A stretch of 64,000 nt of DNA, taken from NCBI GenBank assembly GCA_022376465.1, contig JACDTU010000027.1, positions 124,001 through 188,000 of the forward strand. Direction: 5' to 3'. The notes beneath the pieces are model-generated. The model did not search any database and was not told where the DNA came from. It saw only the letters and a list, made by a program, of their open reading frames with translations. Positions within the stretch are counted from its first letter, which is position 1. Every line of letters begins with the position of its first letter. A program made the position numbers and the translations under genes. Shown here piece by piece: positions 47,301 through 58,500 of the stretch. The DNA is from Cubamyces lactineus (taxonomy: Eukaryota > Basidiomycota > Agaricomycetes > Polyporales > Polyporaceae).

Positions 47301-50300
47301 ATGAACAGCCCTCAACACTATGACCCCCGCATGGGTGACGAGGAAATACTCGAGGAGTCTGAGCACGGACATCCACCTCGCCCTCAGAAGCATGTACGCA
47401 TACCCACCAATGTTGGGCACGATGCGGATGCTTCTCCGGATGAACTTTCGGCTGAAAAGGGTCGCAGCCACCAAATGAACAAGCCTCCAGAACCATGGTC
47501 TACCCGGCTTGCGAAACTCCTCCCTTTTAATCTTGGTTGGATACCAGCAAACTTTACGTGGTCGAAATTGAAGCCTGTTATACGATGCGCAACGGTCTGC
47601 TTCGTCTCCGCCATCTTGATGGTGATACCGCAGGTGTATGTTCCTATGGGGCAGGTGAGTTCAGCAGTGTATACTCGCTCTTTCTCGAGGTCCTGACGGT
47701 GAGTCCACAGGGGAGCTTTTTGTTATTGATATGTATGTACTATCATTACCGAACATGTCCGTCAGCTTATTGCTCTAATAGCCTCTTTCCTTGATCCACC
47801 CTCCGAACCCTTCCTCGCTGTATTGGAACGAGAGCTCATATTTTTGACGTTTGTCATCACCGCCTGGGCGTGAGTGTCGGTGGTGCCATCTCCTATAATA
47901 ACCTCTCTAAGCACATTCATAGATGGTGCTGCCTAGGCATATTCCTCGCTCACCTCGCTCGCACTCACATTGACTACAACGCTCCAATAGACGCTGTCCA
48001 AGCCGGCCAGTTTGTGGAAGCGGGTCCAACGATCATCCTGGCAGTCTTCGTGTTTCTTGGCAGCGCATTCTTCTTATATCTCAAAGGCCGACTAGGTCCA
48101 GGGCCCTATCTCATTGCCTCGATCTTCGGCTGCATCTGCATTGACATCACTATGACCACGGCAGCCTTGTATCCCTTCCCCAACTATCTGATCGGCCAGG
48201 TCATCGCTATTCCTCTCGCCTTGCACTGCGGGCTCTGCATCTTCTTTTCTGCGGTCGTCTTCCCATGTACTATCACCGCTCAGTACACGCACACACTATT
48301 CAGCGTACTGTGCCCACTGAGCGACTTCCTTGTACAGCATAGGAAAGTGTTGCAATTGGACCCCTCTTCTGAAGAGTTCAAGACCACGGTCAAGAACATC
48401 GTGGGGTTGCTGAACTCATCGGAAGGAGGCCTCGGCCAAGCCGCGGCGAATGTACGACTGCTCAAACAAGACGTCGTCTTCGGCCGCTTTTCTCCCACCA
48501 AGATTGGGGAGTTTCAGCCCATCATCCGTCGACTGGTGACGCGCGCGAACGGCATGGACATCTTCTTCACGCTCATCGAACCGACGCGCGAGAAGTTCCC
48601 GATGACCCCAATCCCCTCGCGACTCGCAACACCTCGTACCGGCACTCCTTCCAGTACGCGTCCACAGACCCCCGTTACGCCTAGCACGCCCATCCCGGGC
48701 TCTCCGCCCAATGGCCTCTGCGAAGACCCGGAGCAAACGGCGCGCCGCCGGCGAAACCTCCAGAAGCGCGCCCTCGAGCACTCGCATATGCACAAGTCCT
48801 TCTCGCGCAAGCTGCATCTGCGTCTCCGGGAGCATCACGAGGAGCATCAACACCACCAAGTGCACTTCTCCTTGCTCAGCCTTGCGCACGCGCTCTCGCC
48901 CCTCGCGCGCGTCTCTACGGCTGCATCTGGAGAAACGGCGGTAGGCGTGTTCGAGTCGCAGCGGTATATGGCGATCGAGGCGACGCGCCTCACGCAGCCG
49001 GACGAGATGGACGTCACGGCGGACTTCGTCAGACTGTTGCACGAGTCGTGTGATGAGCTGCTCGAGACGACGCAGAGCACGTTGACTGGCGTCAAGGCAT
49101 GGTTTGCTGAAGTTAGGCGAGGCAGCTTTGAGGGCCGGGCGAAGATTGAGAAGGCCCGGGCTGAACGATTGGCGGACCTCGAGGCAACGAATCATGCGTT
49201 GAAGGAATCGCTGCAAAGGTTCAGAAAGCAGAAGCGGTACGTATGATGAAATGGTCAACGCGGCATGGCATTCATCCGGTCCCCTTAGGCATCGTGTCCT
49301 GGACCCCTACCGATCTGCGTTCGACCCCAAGCACGTACGCTCGCTGTCCGGAATTCACGAAGCCCCACCGCATCGCTACCTCTTCCATTGCTACATGTAC
49401 CAATACCACCTCATGCGCTTCGCGAGCATCCTCACGGAAGTAGTGAGTATACGCGCGCCTCTGCCCATCTCAAGCGGAGCTAACCACTCTGCACAGCTCG
49501 ACACGATCATCAAACTGGAGAGGGAGAACCGGAAGGCGAGGTTGTGGCTCCCGATGATCCCGATTCGCAAGATGCTGGAATGGAGCCCGTGGAATCCGTC
49601 GGAGGACATGGACAAGATGGATGACGAAGATCCAGGTAACATAAATCACTTGGCATGAGCGACTCAGTGCATGACTTCTAATGCTGTGCCGCTCAGATAT
49701 CATCCAGGGCATACAGCCAGAATGGAACGATGACCTCGGTGCGACGAGGCGTCGCGATCCTGATGCGCTCCCTCCAACGAACGCCTTCCAACATCTTATG
49801 CATTGGTTATACGAGAACGTCACTGCTCTCGGACGCGGCAACGCACTGTTCGCTCTCAAGGCCGGCTTGTTGACAGGTTTGTCTTATCATCCAATCCTCT
49901 CCAGGATAGATACTCACGTGTTGCCTAGTCATCCTGTGCATCCCGAGTTTTTTGAAGGGCTCCGCTGCGTTCGCGTATCGTGGGTATCGCTAGTGTATTG
50001 AATGCGACTCACTATGCTAACAGTATTACAGGGGAACGATTCGTATGGGGAATGTAAGTTCCCACTTCATCATCGACTCATCAACCCCTCACCCCCGTCT
50101 CCTAGCTTCATGGGCCAGCTCACACTCGCGCGATTCCGCGGTGACACGACGTTCGGCCTCGTCGCACGCATCATCAGCACGTTCATGGGCGGCCTCGTCG
50201 GCGCAGCAATGTGGTACATCTCGACCGGCTCCGGACACGGCAACCCGTACGGGCTGGCGGCGGTCGTCGGCGTGTGCGCGCCCTTCTTTTTCTTTGGGCG

Positions 50301-51644
50301 GTTGTACTGGCCGGTTCCGCCGATGACGAACATTATTTTCTTCGTTACTGCGGCTTTGGTATGTACGCCTAGTGTATGGTTGGAGGTGGGTGGGACGCTT
50401 ACTGGGAGTGTATAGGTGCTCGGGTTCTCGTGGCAGAATACGCATACGACGCTTCCGTTCCGGTTCATGGGTTGGCAACTTGCTTGGGTGAGCCATCTCG
50501 CGTTTTGCGGTATTCTGAAAATCCGCCGCTCACAGCTTACACAGAGACGATTTGTTCTGGTTGTCGCCGGTGTCACAGCTGCATTGTACGTACTCGCCAA
50601 TCTCACCTGTCACCCTAATGATGCTAACGAACATGCAGCGTATTCTCGTTCCTCCCACCATCGACTACATTGCGCAAGTATCAAAGAAAGACGATGTCAA
50701 CGACTGTGTCAGAGCTGGGATCGGTATACTGCTCGATTGTCTCCTTCGCGAATACACGCGAACATCAAGAAGTTGCAAGAGGAGAGATCATGCAGAGTCT
50801 AGTCGCGATTCGGCTTAAGCTGAAGCGATCCCTGGTGTTGAGGACAAATATCGTCTACGAGGTCTGTTTAATGACAACACGAGATGCCATAAAACTAACA
50901 GCCCATCAGTTCTCTCTCAGAGGACGATGGCCATCCCACAGGTATCAGAAGATCCTTGATTTACAGCTGTACGTACTACACATCGTCTTCTGTGATACGA
51001 CGATCGTCTGACTCACTAATGCAGGCAAATCGCATATCTCCTTTCCCACCTCATGTCTGTGGTCGAGCATCTCGAGCCGGCGTGGTCCCGCGCATTCCTG
51101 CGCCGGACGCGCTTCCTCGATGCGGATTTCCAGGGCGACGTTCTCGCTGTGATCAGTAAGCACAAACAAGGATTCAGAACCGCTCCAGAGATAACACACG
51201 CTGACCCTCTGACCCGCTGACGCAGGCATGGTATCGACCGCGCTGCGCACCGGGAACCCGCTACCACAGATCACACCCTGTCCGCTGCTCGACCGCTTCA
51301 TGATCCACACGCACGGGCTGAACGTGATCAGGCAGGAAGCTGATGACGACTACGGTCTTCCCCGGACGATGACCATCGACACGCTCGAGAACGAGCAGTA
51401 CCTGTACGTCCACACCACCTTCTATCCCACCCTCGTGTATCGCGGGCGCTCCGTTTCTGATTCGGGATTGTGGGGTAGGTGCTTCTCTGTCGGCGTCACG
51501 ATCGCGTTCGGCATTGTGCTCCGGTTGGATAAGCTCATGGTTGCGACGAAGGAGCTTGTGGGCGAGCAGTACCATATACATGGGATTGGCGTGCCGGAGC
51601 TGAGGAGTTCGCCGGTGGCGACAAGACCGTCGAAGGATGTATGA
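47301..51644 (+). CDS. Large FUSC/aromatic-acid-exporter-like membrane transporter, 1148 aa, 17 exons
   Basis: Belongs to the fungal family with an 'ER transporter, 6TM, N-terminal' domain, a FUSC-like second membrane block and a DUF2421-type C-terminal domain; relatives are linked to efflux of aromatic or organic acids. Exons: 47301-47654, 47713-47734, 47782-47869, 47923-49236, 49289-49442, 49497-49635, 49697-49876, 49929-49979, 50032-50053, 50106-50358, 50416-50487, 50545-50585, 50639-50861, 50910-50968, 51025-51155, 51226-51403, 51479-51644. Block one starts after WSKLKPVIRCATVCFVSAIL and includes SFLDPPSEPFLAVLERE. Block two holds FVWGIFMGQLTLARFRGDTT and GNPYGLAAVVGVCAPFFFFG. The soluble end contains LRGRWPSHRYQKILDLQ and VGEQYHIHGIG. 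Between the blocks lies a cytosolic, charged region (about 310-560). Several exons are as short as 22 bases, yet every phase fits. Substrate unknown. Its stop is 344 bases from that of the convergent gene at 51989. Confidence 0.9.
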
Positions 51645-51988
51645 TGCTACAACCAATGGTAGCCCAGTGTTTAGACTGCACCATCCTTCTATTCCCTCTT
51701 TGTCTTTGTACAATACATTTAATCGGCGACAATGACAATTTCGCCGTAATGACTCTCAGTTCGACGCCCTTGAACTCGCAGCTGAGCATCCTAATATCAT
51801 GGTATGTCGTCTGCCTCCATGCGAGAATCTGTAATGCAGGATGAGGTGCCTGAATGTGCAGATTCATAGAAAGAAACTCAGTGAACATGCAGTACTGTAG
51901 AACACAAGCCTTATAGTGAGCAACGCACATGTCCTGAGGAACATCATTACATATCTACACCAGAAACTCATGCCCTCGAGAATCCCGG

Positions 51989-53533
51989 TCAAGGTAGCCT
52001 GAGAGCTAAGACAAGGGACCAGATAGACGTGACGGTCTGTATGATGGAACAGATCCCGAAGAACGTCGCAAGCACCGTACCCCAGAACATCACAGGCTCC
52101 TCTCTTTCGCGCTTGCGGACGTCGCGCCGAAGGCGATTGTACCAGCGCCTGCGCCTGCGTAGCTCCTTCTCGATAGCAAGGACACGACTTGCGAAGATCT
52201 GGGATCACAGAACGACCGGTTACCTTTCACACCCGTCCACTCGCTAGAGGTAAATAGTTGGGTGCACGTACCTCTGGCCGACAGTCGGCGCCAGCTTTCT
52301 GCTGGTAGAGTTTGATGATGCTGGTGACGGCGGTGAGATCGTCGACCAGCTCGCCTTTCTGGCCATCCGACTCGTTGATATCGAATACGCCGAGCGAGAC
52401 GGGCAGGCGGTAGCGATCCGTGAATTCATCTTCGACGAGCTTGCCGAAGGAGTACAAGATCTCCTTCCCCACGCCATCTAGGCCTACTGCGCTAGTGAAC
52501 AGTAGTGACATGAGCGCACGGACACGTTGGACGAGCCCGAGGGGTTTGCACGCTTACCGCGCGACGACGTTGTCACTGTAACACATGAGTCGCAGAACTT
52601 GCTTCCGTGATAGGGTCAGGATTTGCACCGTTCTCCCAGAGAACACCAGGTGGTCCATGATCTTAGAGGTCGTCTCGATGATGAAACCTTCATCTACAAG
52701 CTCCCGCAAGGTGAAATTAAACGCTGTCGGCGGATCGTCTCTGTCCCCTATTGGAGGAAATATGAGCGGGGTGATTCCCGCAAACGTGGGCGGCGGGATT
52801 GGGTCGATATAAGGTTTGAGATCCAGGACTGTGAGAAGCCGGCACAAAAGCAACCACGCATAGTCGGCGTGCTCTCTCTGTGGCTATTTAGAATCGTGCC
52901 GCTCAGCCCCGTGTTGCGACAAATGAAACGAAGGCCCCTTGCTTACCTTGTCCTTCAACTGTGCAGGCCAATGCGGCTCCATCTTCATCGCGTCCACGAA
53001 CTGGTCCACAACCTGGTACTCCCGCTCGTGCTTGAGCATGAAGTTGATGAGCGCATGCATGTGCTCGATGCCATCCCGGACACTGAAGCCTTCGTTCGTG
53101 AGCCATTTCATCTGGCCGAGTACGGACTGGTGTTCGGCGTCAGGGACGCCTTTCGCTTCGCCAGGGGCGTATAGAACGGCGGCGAGTTTCTTGCACGGGG
53201 GACCAGCAAAGTCCCGCCAAACCTTGGTATTCCTGATGGCTTGCAACAAGTCCGGGGAAGGTGGCCTGGACGGGCTTGGCCCAGCCTAAGATGGAGACCG
53301 TAAAGTGTACAACAGCTGTACTTTTTGAGCGATGTGATGATGGGAAATGTGCTGCGTACATTAGAGTCTGCCTTTGTTTTTTCTTCCGGTCCTGCGCCAT
53401 GCGTCAAGTTCGGGTTGAGGTCGAGGACAATTACGCTAGGATTTGGACTGGGAAGAGGGGATGAGTGTAGCTCTGCTCGCCCTCCCGATACGAGAGCGCG
53501 CAATAGCGACGTTCCATCAACCGGAACAGACAT
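51989..53533 (-). CDS. C-tail-anchored protein with DUF247-like C-terminal half (copy B), 422 aa
   Basis: Minus-strand exons: 53360-53533, 52947-53285, 52558-52883, 52272-52491, 51989-52198. It is a paralogue of the protein at 43443-45346: the exon coding TFAGITPLIFPP...ARELVDEGF-type sequence (here LRELVDEGF) is 326 bases in both copies, and RPPSPD, the 'VRDGIEHMHALINFML' helix and the ending WYNRLRRDVRKRERE, EPVMFWGTVLATFFGI, IQTVTSIWS are all shared. It lacks the long poly-Pro region of copy A; its N-terminus is a short Ser/Pro-rich stretch from MSVPVDGTSLLRAL. One membrane span near the C-terminus predicts a tail-anchored protein. As in copy A, the layout recalls DUF247. It is convergent with the transporter. 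Function unknown. Confidence 0.78.
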
Positions 53534-54280
53534 GTGGCCCTCAGTGTCCTGGTTCTATAAAAGCCGCGTCGCCAGTCAGTGTAAGAGTGTGTTCAGTGAG
53601 GTGATACGGACTGGAAGTTGTACCCGGGAAGTGTCGTCAGCTCCCATCTTCAAAACTCGTCTTCCGTATGCGAGTGGTATGACGCTATTTATGCAGCTGA
53701 ACACTCGCCCAGAAGACCTGTCCTCGCCCCTCAGGTCAGGTATACATACCCCAGCCTCGGTGCTCGCGAAGGCATCAGTTACCGGTTTTGAGTATATGAA
53801 GTACTGCAGGTCACTTGCATGGTGGATCGAGGTCCACCACAAAGAGTCCTCATGCACAATATAATGTATAGCACGTTGACACCTCCATCTGTGGTGGTCG
53901 TGCCGCGCGAATTGAACAGCGATGAGCACAGTGCAGTATACTGTATTCTATCACATACACCGCGCACGTTATTCCCCGCAGCGGAAAAGTTTGCAGAGTC
54001 ACCTCGTCAACTTTGAAGATAAAATCAGTAGCATATAAATGTGGATGCTGCGGGCGTGATTGAATCAAAGACAATGACCGCGATTCACCTACTAAGTTCC
54101 CAGTGTCGTCCGAGAGTTGGAGGACATGTCGGGACTTCCAGAGTTCGATGATGCGCAGACTTTATGACACACTTGATGATATGTTAGTGCATAGATATGT
54201 CGGTGATTGTCTGGCTGCAGGAGTACGTAGAAATACTGGCTGAGCTTGGCAGCGGTCAATGCTGGTGGTGGTGGTGGTGG
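53534..54280. other. Intergenic, upstream of copy B
   Basis: No exon is seen. The end of the stretch is a (TGG)n run directly beside the miniature element. Confidence 0.5.
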
Positions 54281-54532
54281 CACGACGGGGATTGGCTCAT
54301 TTTCGGCGCAGGAAAAGTCGATGAAAAGCCGTGACGAGTAGTTGCCTTTTCTCGAGTTGAGAAAAGTCATCGAAAAGCCTTTGAGAAGGTAGCCGTATGG
54401 CGCCTTTTCTGCGACTTTTCTATGCCTTTTCTCCCCTTTTCCGTGATTTAGAAAAGGCTTTACGAAGGCATTCTCTTGCCACCCCTTTTCCACGACTTTT
54501 CTGGCGTCGAAAACGGGCTAATCCCCGTAGTG
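54281..54532. mobile_element. 252-bp CACTA-like non-autonomous element (MITE)
   Basis: The two ends are inverted repeats of about 49 bases with roughly 80% identity: the left end begins CACGACGGGGATTGGCTC, and the right end, read on the minus strand, begins CACTACGGGGATTAGCCC. Both run on into CGGCG/GACGC and GAAAAGTCG. Inside, the core GAAAAG (or CTTTTC) occurs twelve times in both orientations, like the subterminal repeats bound by transposase in CACTA/En-Spm elements. The flanks are TGG on both sides (a TGG run on the left, TGGTGGTGG on the right), which allows a 3-bp target duplication but cannot prove it. There is no coding capacity, so it would have to be moved by a transposase encoded elsewhere. 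Confidence 0.78.
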
Positions 54533-55574
54533 TGGTGGTGGATGACCTCGGAGTTAATGTTTGGGCGCCTGACGGTTTGTAGACACTAGTCACGAGTGCG
54601 CGCTTAGGACTTGCTAGTGCTCACGAACGGTTGGCCTCTCGAGTCTTCTCGAGTCTCTCTCTCTCTCTCGCCCTTCCATGATAATCTTAAGTGTCGACGT
54701 TTAGCTCATCGAAGATACAGATGGACGCGGCTGATATCCATCGTCTATAACATACTCACAACGCTGCAACCCCTCCTAGCCAGGGCTGAACAGTGAACAC
54801 GGCCACCGTGGCAACGGAGTGTCTAGGTCAGGGCATCTTCCTTCTTTCTGTCCCTGTTTGATAGACTGTTTCTCAAATCCTGGTGTGGTAGATTACTGCG
54901 GACTGTCGTAGATGTTCTTCTTCAATGCGTAGATGTGCTCCGCTGATGTTTACACCACGCGCATGTGAACGGATATCGAAGACGGCTTCTGTGGTTTAGA
55001 GAGCATTAGCCGACGTCGAGAGTTACGACTTATCCGTCCGGGTGCGGTCTTTGTGTCCTGAGGAAGCTAGTCCGCTCGGCAGTAGAAGCGCTATAAACGA
55101 CACGGGTGGAACGCCGGCATGGAAGACGAACGATGGCCACTTCTGCGAGCTATAACTATGGCGGGCTAGACTGCGCTGATCTTCTCTCGAAGTATCTCTG
55201 GGAGGAAGTTCCCAAGGGGACTTGGCCAAGCCGCGCCTGTGTGTCTTGTATCACCCCCTTTCTGATGAACGCGTACCCTCCTGACATTCGACATCATGAT
55301 AGGTATATTCCCCGTATGTCCTGCATGGCTTCGGTCACATCCGCCATGTGCATCTCGAGTCATTACACATTTGCGCTCGGAGCTGATGTATCCGAAAGCA
55401 ACAGTCAACGTTCGGCAGACTGGGTTCTACCGCGAATCGAGCACGGAGCGAACCTTGTTTGCGCCGCATAGTTGCCGGAGGCGCTTGCCCCCAGCCACCG
55501 GTATTAAGAGATGATCACGCAAATCTGACCTGCGAGGTTCATCCCCCAAAGTCTGCAACCACGCGTCGCCGGCC
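54533..55574. other. Intergenic before the EF-hand gene
   Basis: No supported exon is seen. A short CT run ((TC)n) lies near 54654-54670. The end of the stretch should carry the promoter of the gene starting at 55575. Confidence 0.5.
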
Positions 55575-58500
55575 ATGGCTCTCTTCCAAATGTCCAGAAC
55601 ACGATCTTCAACCCTGGTGGACAGTCCCCTGTCGACACCAACTCGTTTAAGCGGGGATTCGTCAGAGTCGGATGATACCATTGCTGTCGAAGAACAAGCA
55701 AAGCCGAAGCCTCGCGTCAGGCCGTTCCGCGCAGCGTCCATCGCGCTCGATCTCGCGACAGCCAACTACTTCAAGGGCAGGCGAAGCGAGAAGAACAAAG
55801 GCATGCGTCTCGTGCCTTCGTAGGAGCCTTCTTGCTGATGATTCGGTATCACAGAGGATCCAGTCCTAGCACTCAACACCCAAGTCAGCTCGGTGGCGGA
55901 GCTCGTTTCTCCGCTTTCCTATGGTACCGAAGCGAGTGCCAAACAGATCGCGCAATATGGCACGAACCTGCTTATGGAGGGCCTCCCTGAGTTGCTCAAG
56001 GTGTTACAAGATATCACATCGGCGTACCCTTTCATCGCTCGTGAGTCTTCGACGTGTTGTGCTATGTGTAGTGGCTGACATATTCTGTAGTCGCTGTTGG
56101 CGCGTTCCGAGTTGCTATCGAGCTCGACCTGAAGAGGAGAGAGAACGACAAGAGGATCAACCTATTATTTCTGGAGATGCGTGATATGATGACGGCTCTA
56201 TTAGAGTATGCTCGCGACATCTGCTCACTCATAATCCGCGAACTAACTGTAGTGTAGGCTGCAGGACATCGACGAAAGCAAGCGCATCGGCAAGGACGGG
56301 AAGACGATCCAGGAAAGACTGCAGGTTCATGTCGATCGGGTCGAAGCCGATATCTTGGATTGTGCGAATGCCTGCGACACCTACGCCAAGCAAAGCCTTC
56401 TCGCAAAAGTCTTCTCCGGTCCTCGATGGGATGAAAAGTTGCAACAGTACGTCAAGCGCTTCACAAAACGACGGGCGGATATTCAGTTCGCCGTCGCTCT
56501 CCATCTCGGCATGAACGTCGATATCATACACGGGCAGTTGACTGCTCTGGATTCAAAGTGAGTCTATAGTGAGATATTATTCACAATGACCCGCATGCCG
56601 ACTGAGCTAGGATGGATGGCGTCCTCGAGTTCTTACGCCGCTGCACTCCTCCCGAGGAAAGGGAGCTCGCTATGCTCATCCAGTCCTGCGGTGGCCGAGA
56701 GGCCGTCCTACGCAGCGAGCGGCTCCTGCTCGAGCTGGTTCGCAAGCGTCAGCCATCGACCGGTCAAGCCGTCGACCCCAAATGGGAGTCCAGGCAGAAC
56801 ACGATCGACGTCCAGGAGATCAGAGCGACGCTCTTGGAAGACCCGGAGGTCTCCATCTCTAGGAATAGTGATGCCTTCGAACGCAAGTTCGAGATGCAGG
56901 AGAGGGAGCTGGTACGGATCCAAGAGATTGTTCACGAGGAGAACAAGCTCGTCATCCAGTCTGTCTCATCGGGACCTCACGACAAGATTCGCGACAATGT
57001 AAGTCCATAATGATCTCGCCTTACACATTGTTCACACGTTGCTCTAGGACCTTCACAACATCTGGAAGGAAATGGTGAGTCCTATGTGTCATTCTGGGAC
57101 TCTCCATCTCGATCTTGACGACGAGTACAGCGATGGCGAGGCAATGTAAAGGCTAGGCACTTTGTGTTGGCTCTGCGAGATTACTGCTTGGAGAGGCTCG
57201 ACAAGCTCAGGAAGAACGAGCAACCGTTCATCGAATGCGACAGACCCACCATGATCACCGAGCATGACGAATGGACCCTCGAATATATCAGCGTTACGCG
57301 GCTCCAGGCTATCATCGAGGCCTTCGACGATGATGCGTCAGGGTTCATCACGGTGGCCGAGGTCAACGCATTCACTGCGTTAAAGCCGCCGAGCTGGAGG
57401 TGATTTAATCGGTCCGTTGATCGCATGTCATCAACTGACGTTTGTTATAGCCTTCTCCACTGGATGGCCTACTGGGCAGTTGGTACGTCTTTGACTTCAC
57501 CAGCAGGACTTCTCTGCATCTTCTGATACCGAGAAATTGCAACAGGTTGGCAAATGACGATGACGCATTACGTGATCGAGATCGACCGTATCCTGGACAA
57601 GATGTTTGCGCTCAAGCCACACGTTCTACCTGCGAACCGTCGCTCTGTCGAGCTTTACCTGGATCAGATTTGGTCTCCTATCACCTCGCTTACTACAGGA
57701 TTTCGGCGAGCCGACAGAAATGACAGTCTGAATGACCGCTTCCACGACTATGTTTCAGCGGAAGAGGATCGATTACGGGACGCGCTGGAACGCGTCAGGT
57801 ATGACATCGACGCTCCCGACATTCTGCAACTAGTGACTGGGCCTGGCCGCATTGAGAAGGTACGTCGCCGGCCCCCTTTTTTGGCAGTTGCTCATCGTGG
57901 TATTTCTAGTATCTCTTTCCCTTGCTTTTCTTGCTCCTCAAGCGCGACTACGAGATCATGCGATTCTCTCGGACGGTCGTCCTGCATAAAGACGAGCTAT
58001 GGGACTCGACTGACACCTTGAAATGGGTCCTCCGAGCCGTCATGGACCGGTATACTAACCTCGAGAGTGAGTAACCTTAAGGGTCGACCTGGGTGACGAC
58101 TCATAGAAGCGTCACTCCCAGATCTGTTCAAACAACAAAATATCGATCCATCCCAACAGTTCAAGGTTTTCGCGTCAGAATTGGTTGGTCACGTCTTGAA
58201 CATATGCATCCCAGCATACTCAACTGATCCTCTCTACACAGTTCCGGTACTGGCACGATTCAGCATCGCTCTGGTCCACCGAACGTCTGCGCGAAGCTCA
58301 CTACGTGGATCAGCCGTACAACGACGCTGAAGAAGACCAGTTCGTTGACCCTGCGAAGCTCCTCAACCATCCTGTGGAGAATACGGAGAACCCTTTGGTC
58401 ACGCCTCCTTACACTGAGACGTGTGAGGATTCTTTCGCACCTGAGCACCTCAAGCCGATGTGAGTCCTGCTCGCCAAGATTGATCATAGCGTACCTTGAC

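Noticed and set aside
48416..49258. 280-codon minus-strand frame inside the transporter gene
   Set aside because: It is the antisense shadow of exon 4 of a well-supported transporter model.
54092..54493. Minus-strand 133-codon open frame
   Set aside because: It lies mostly within the CACTA-like miniature element and its reading comes from the GAAAAG repeats, not from a gene.
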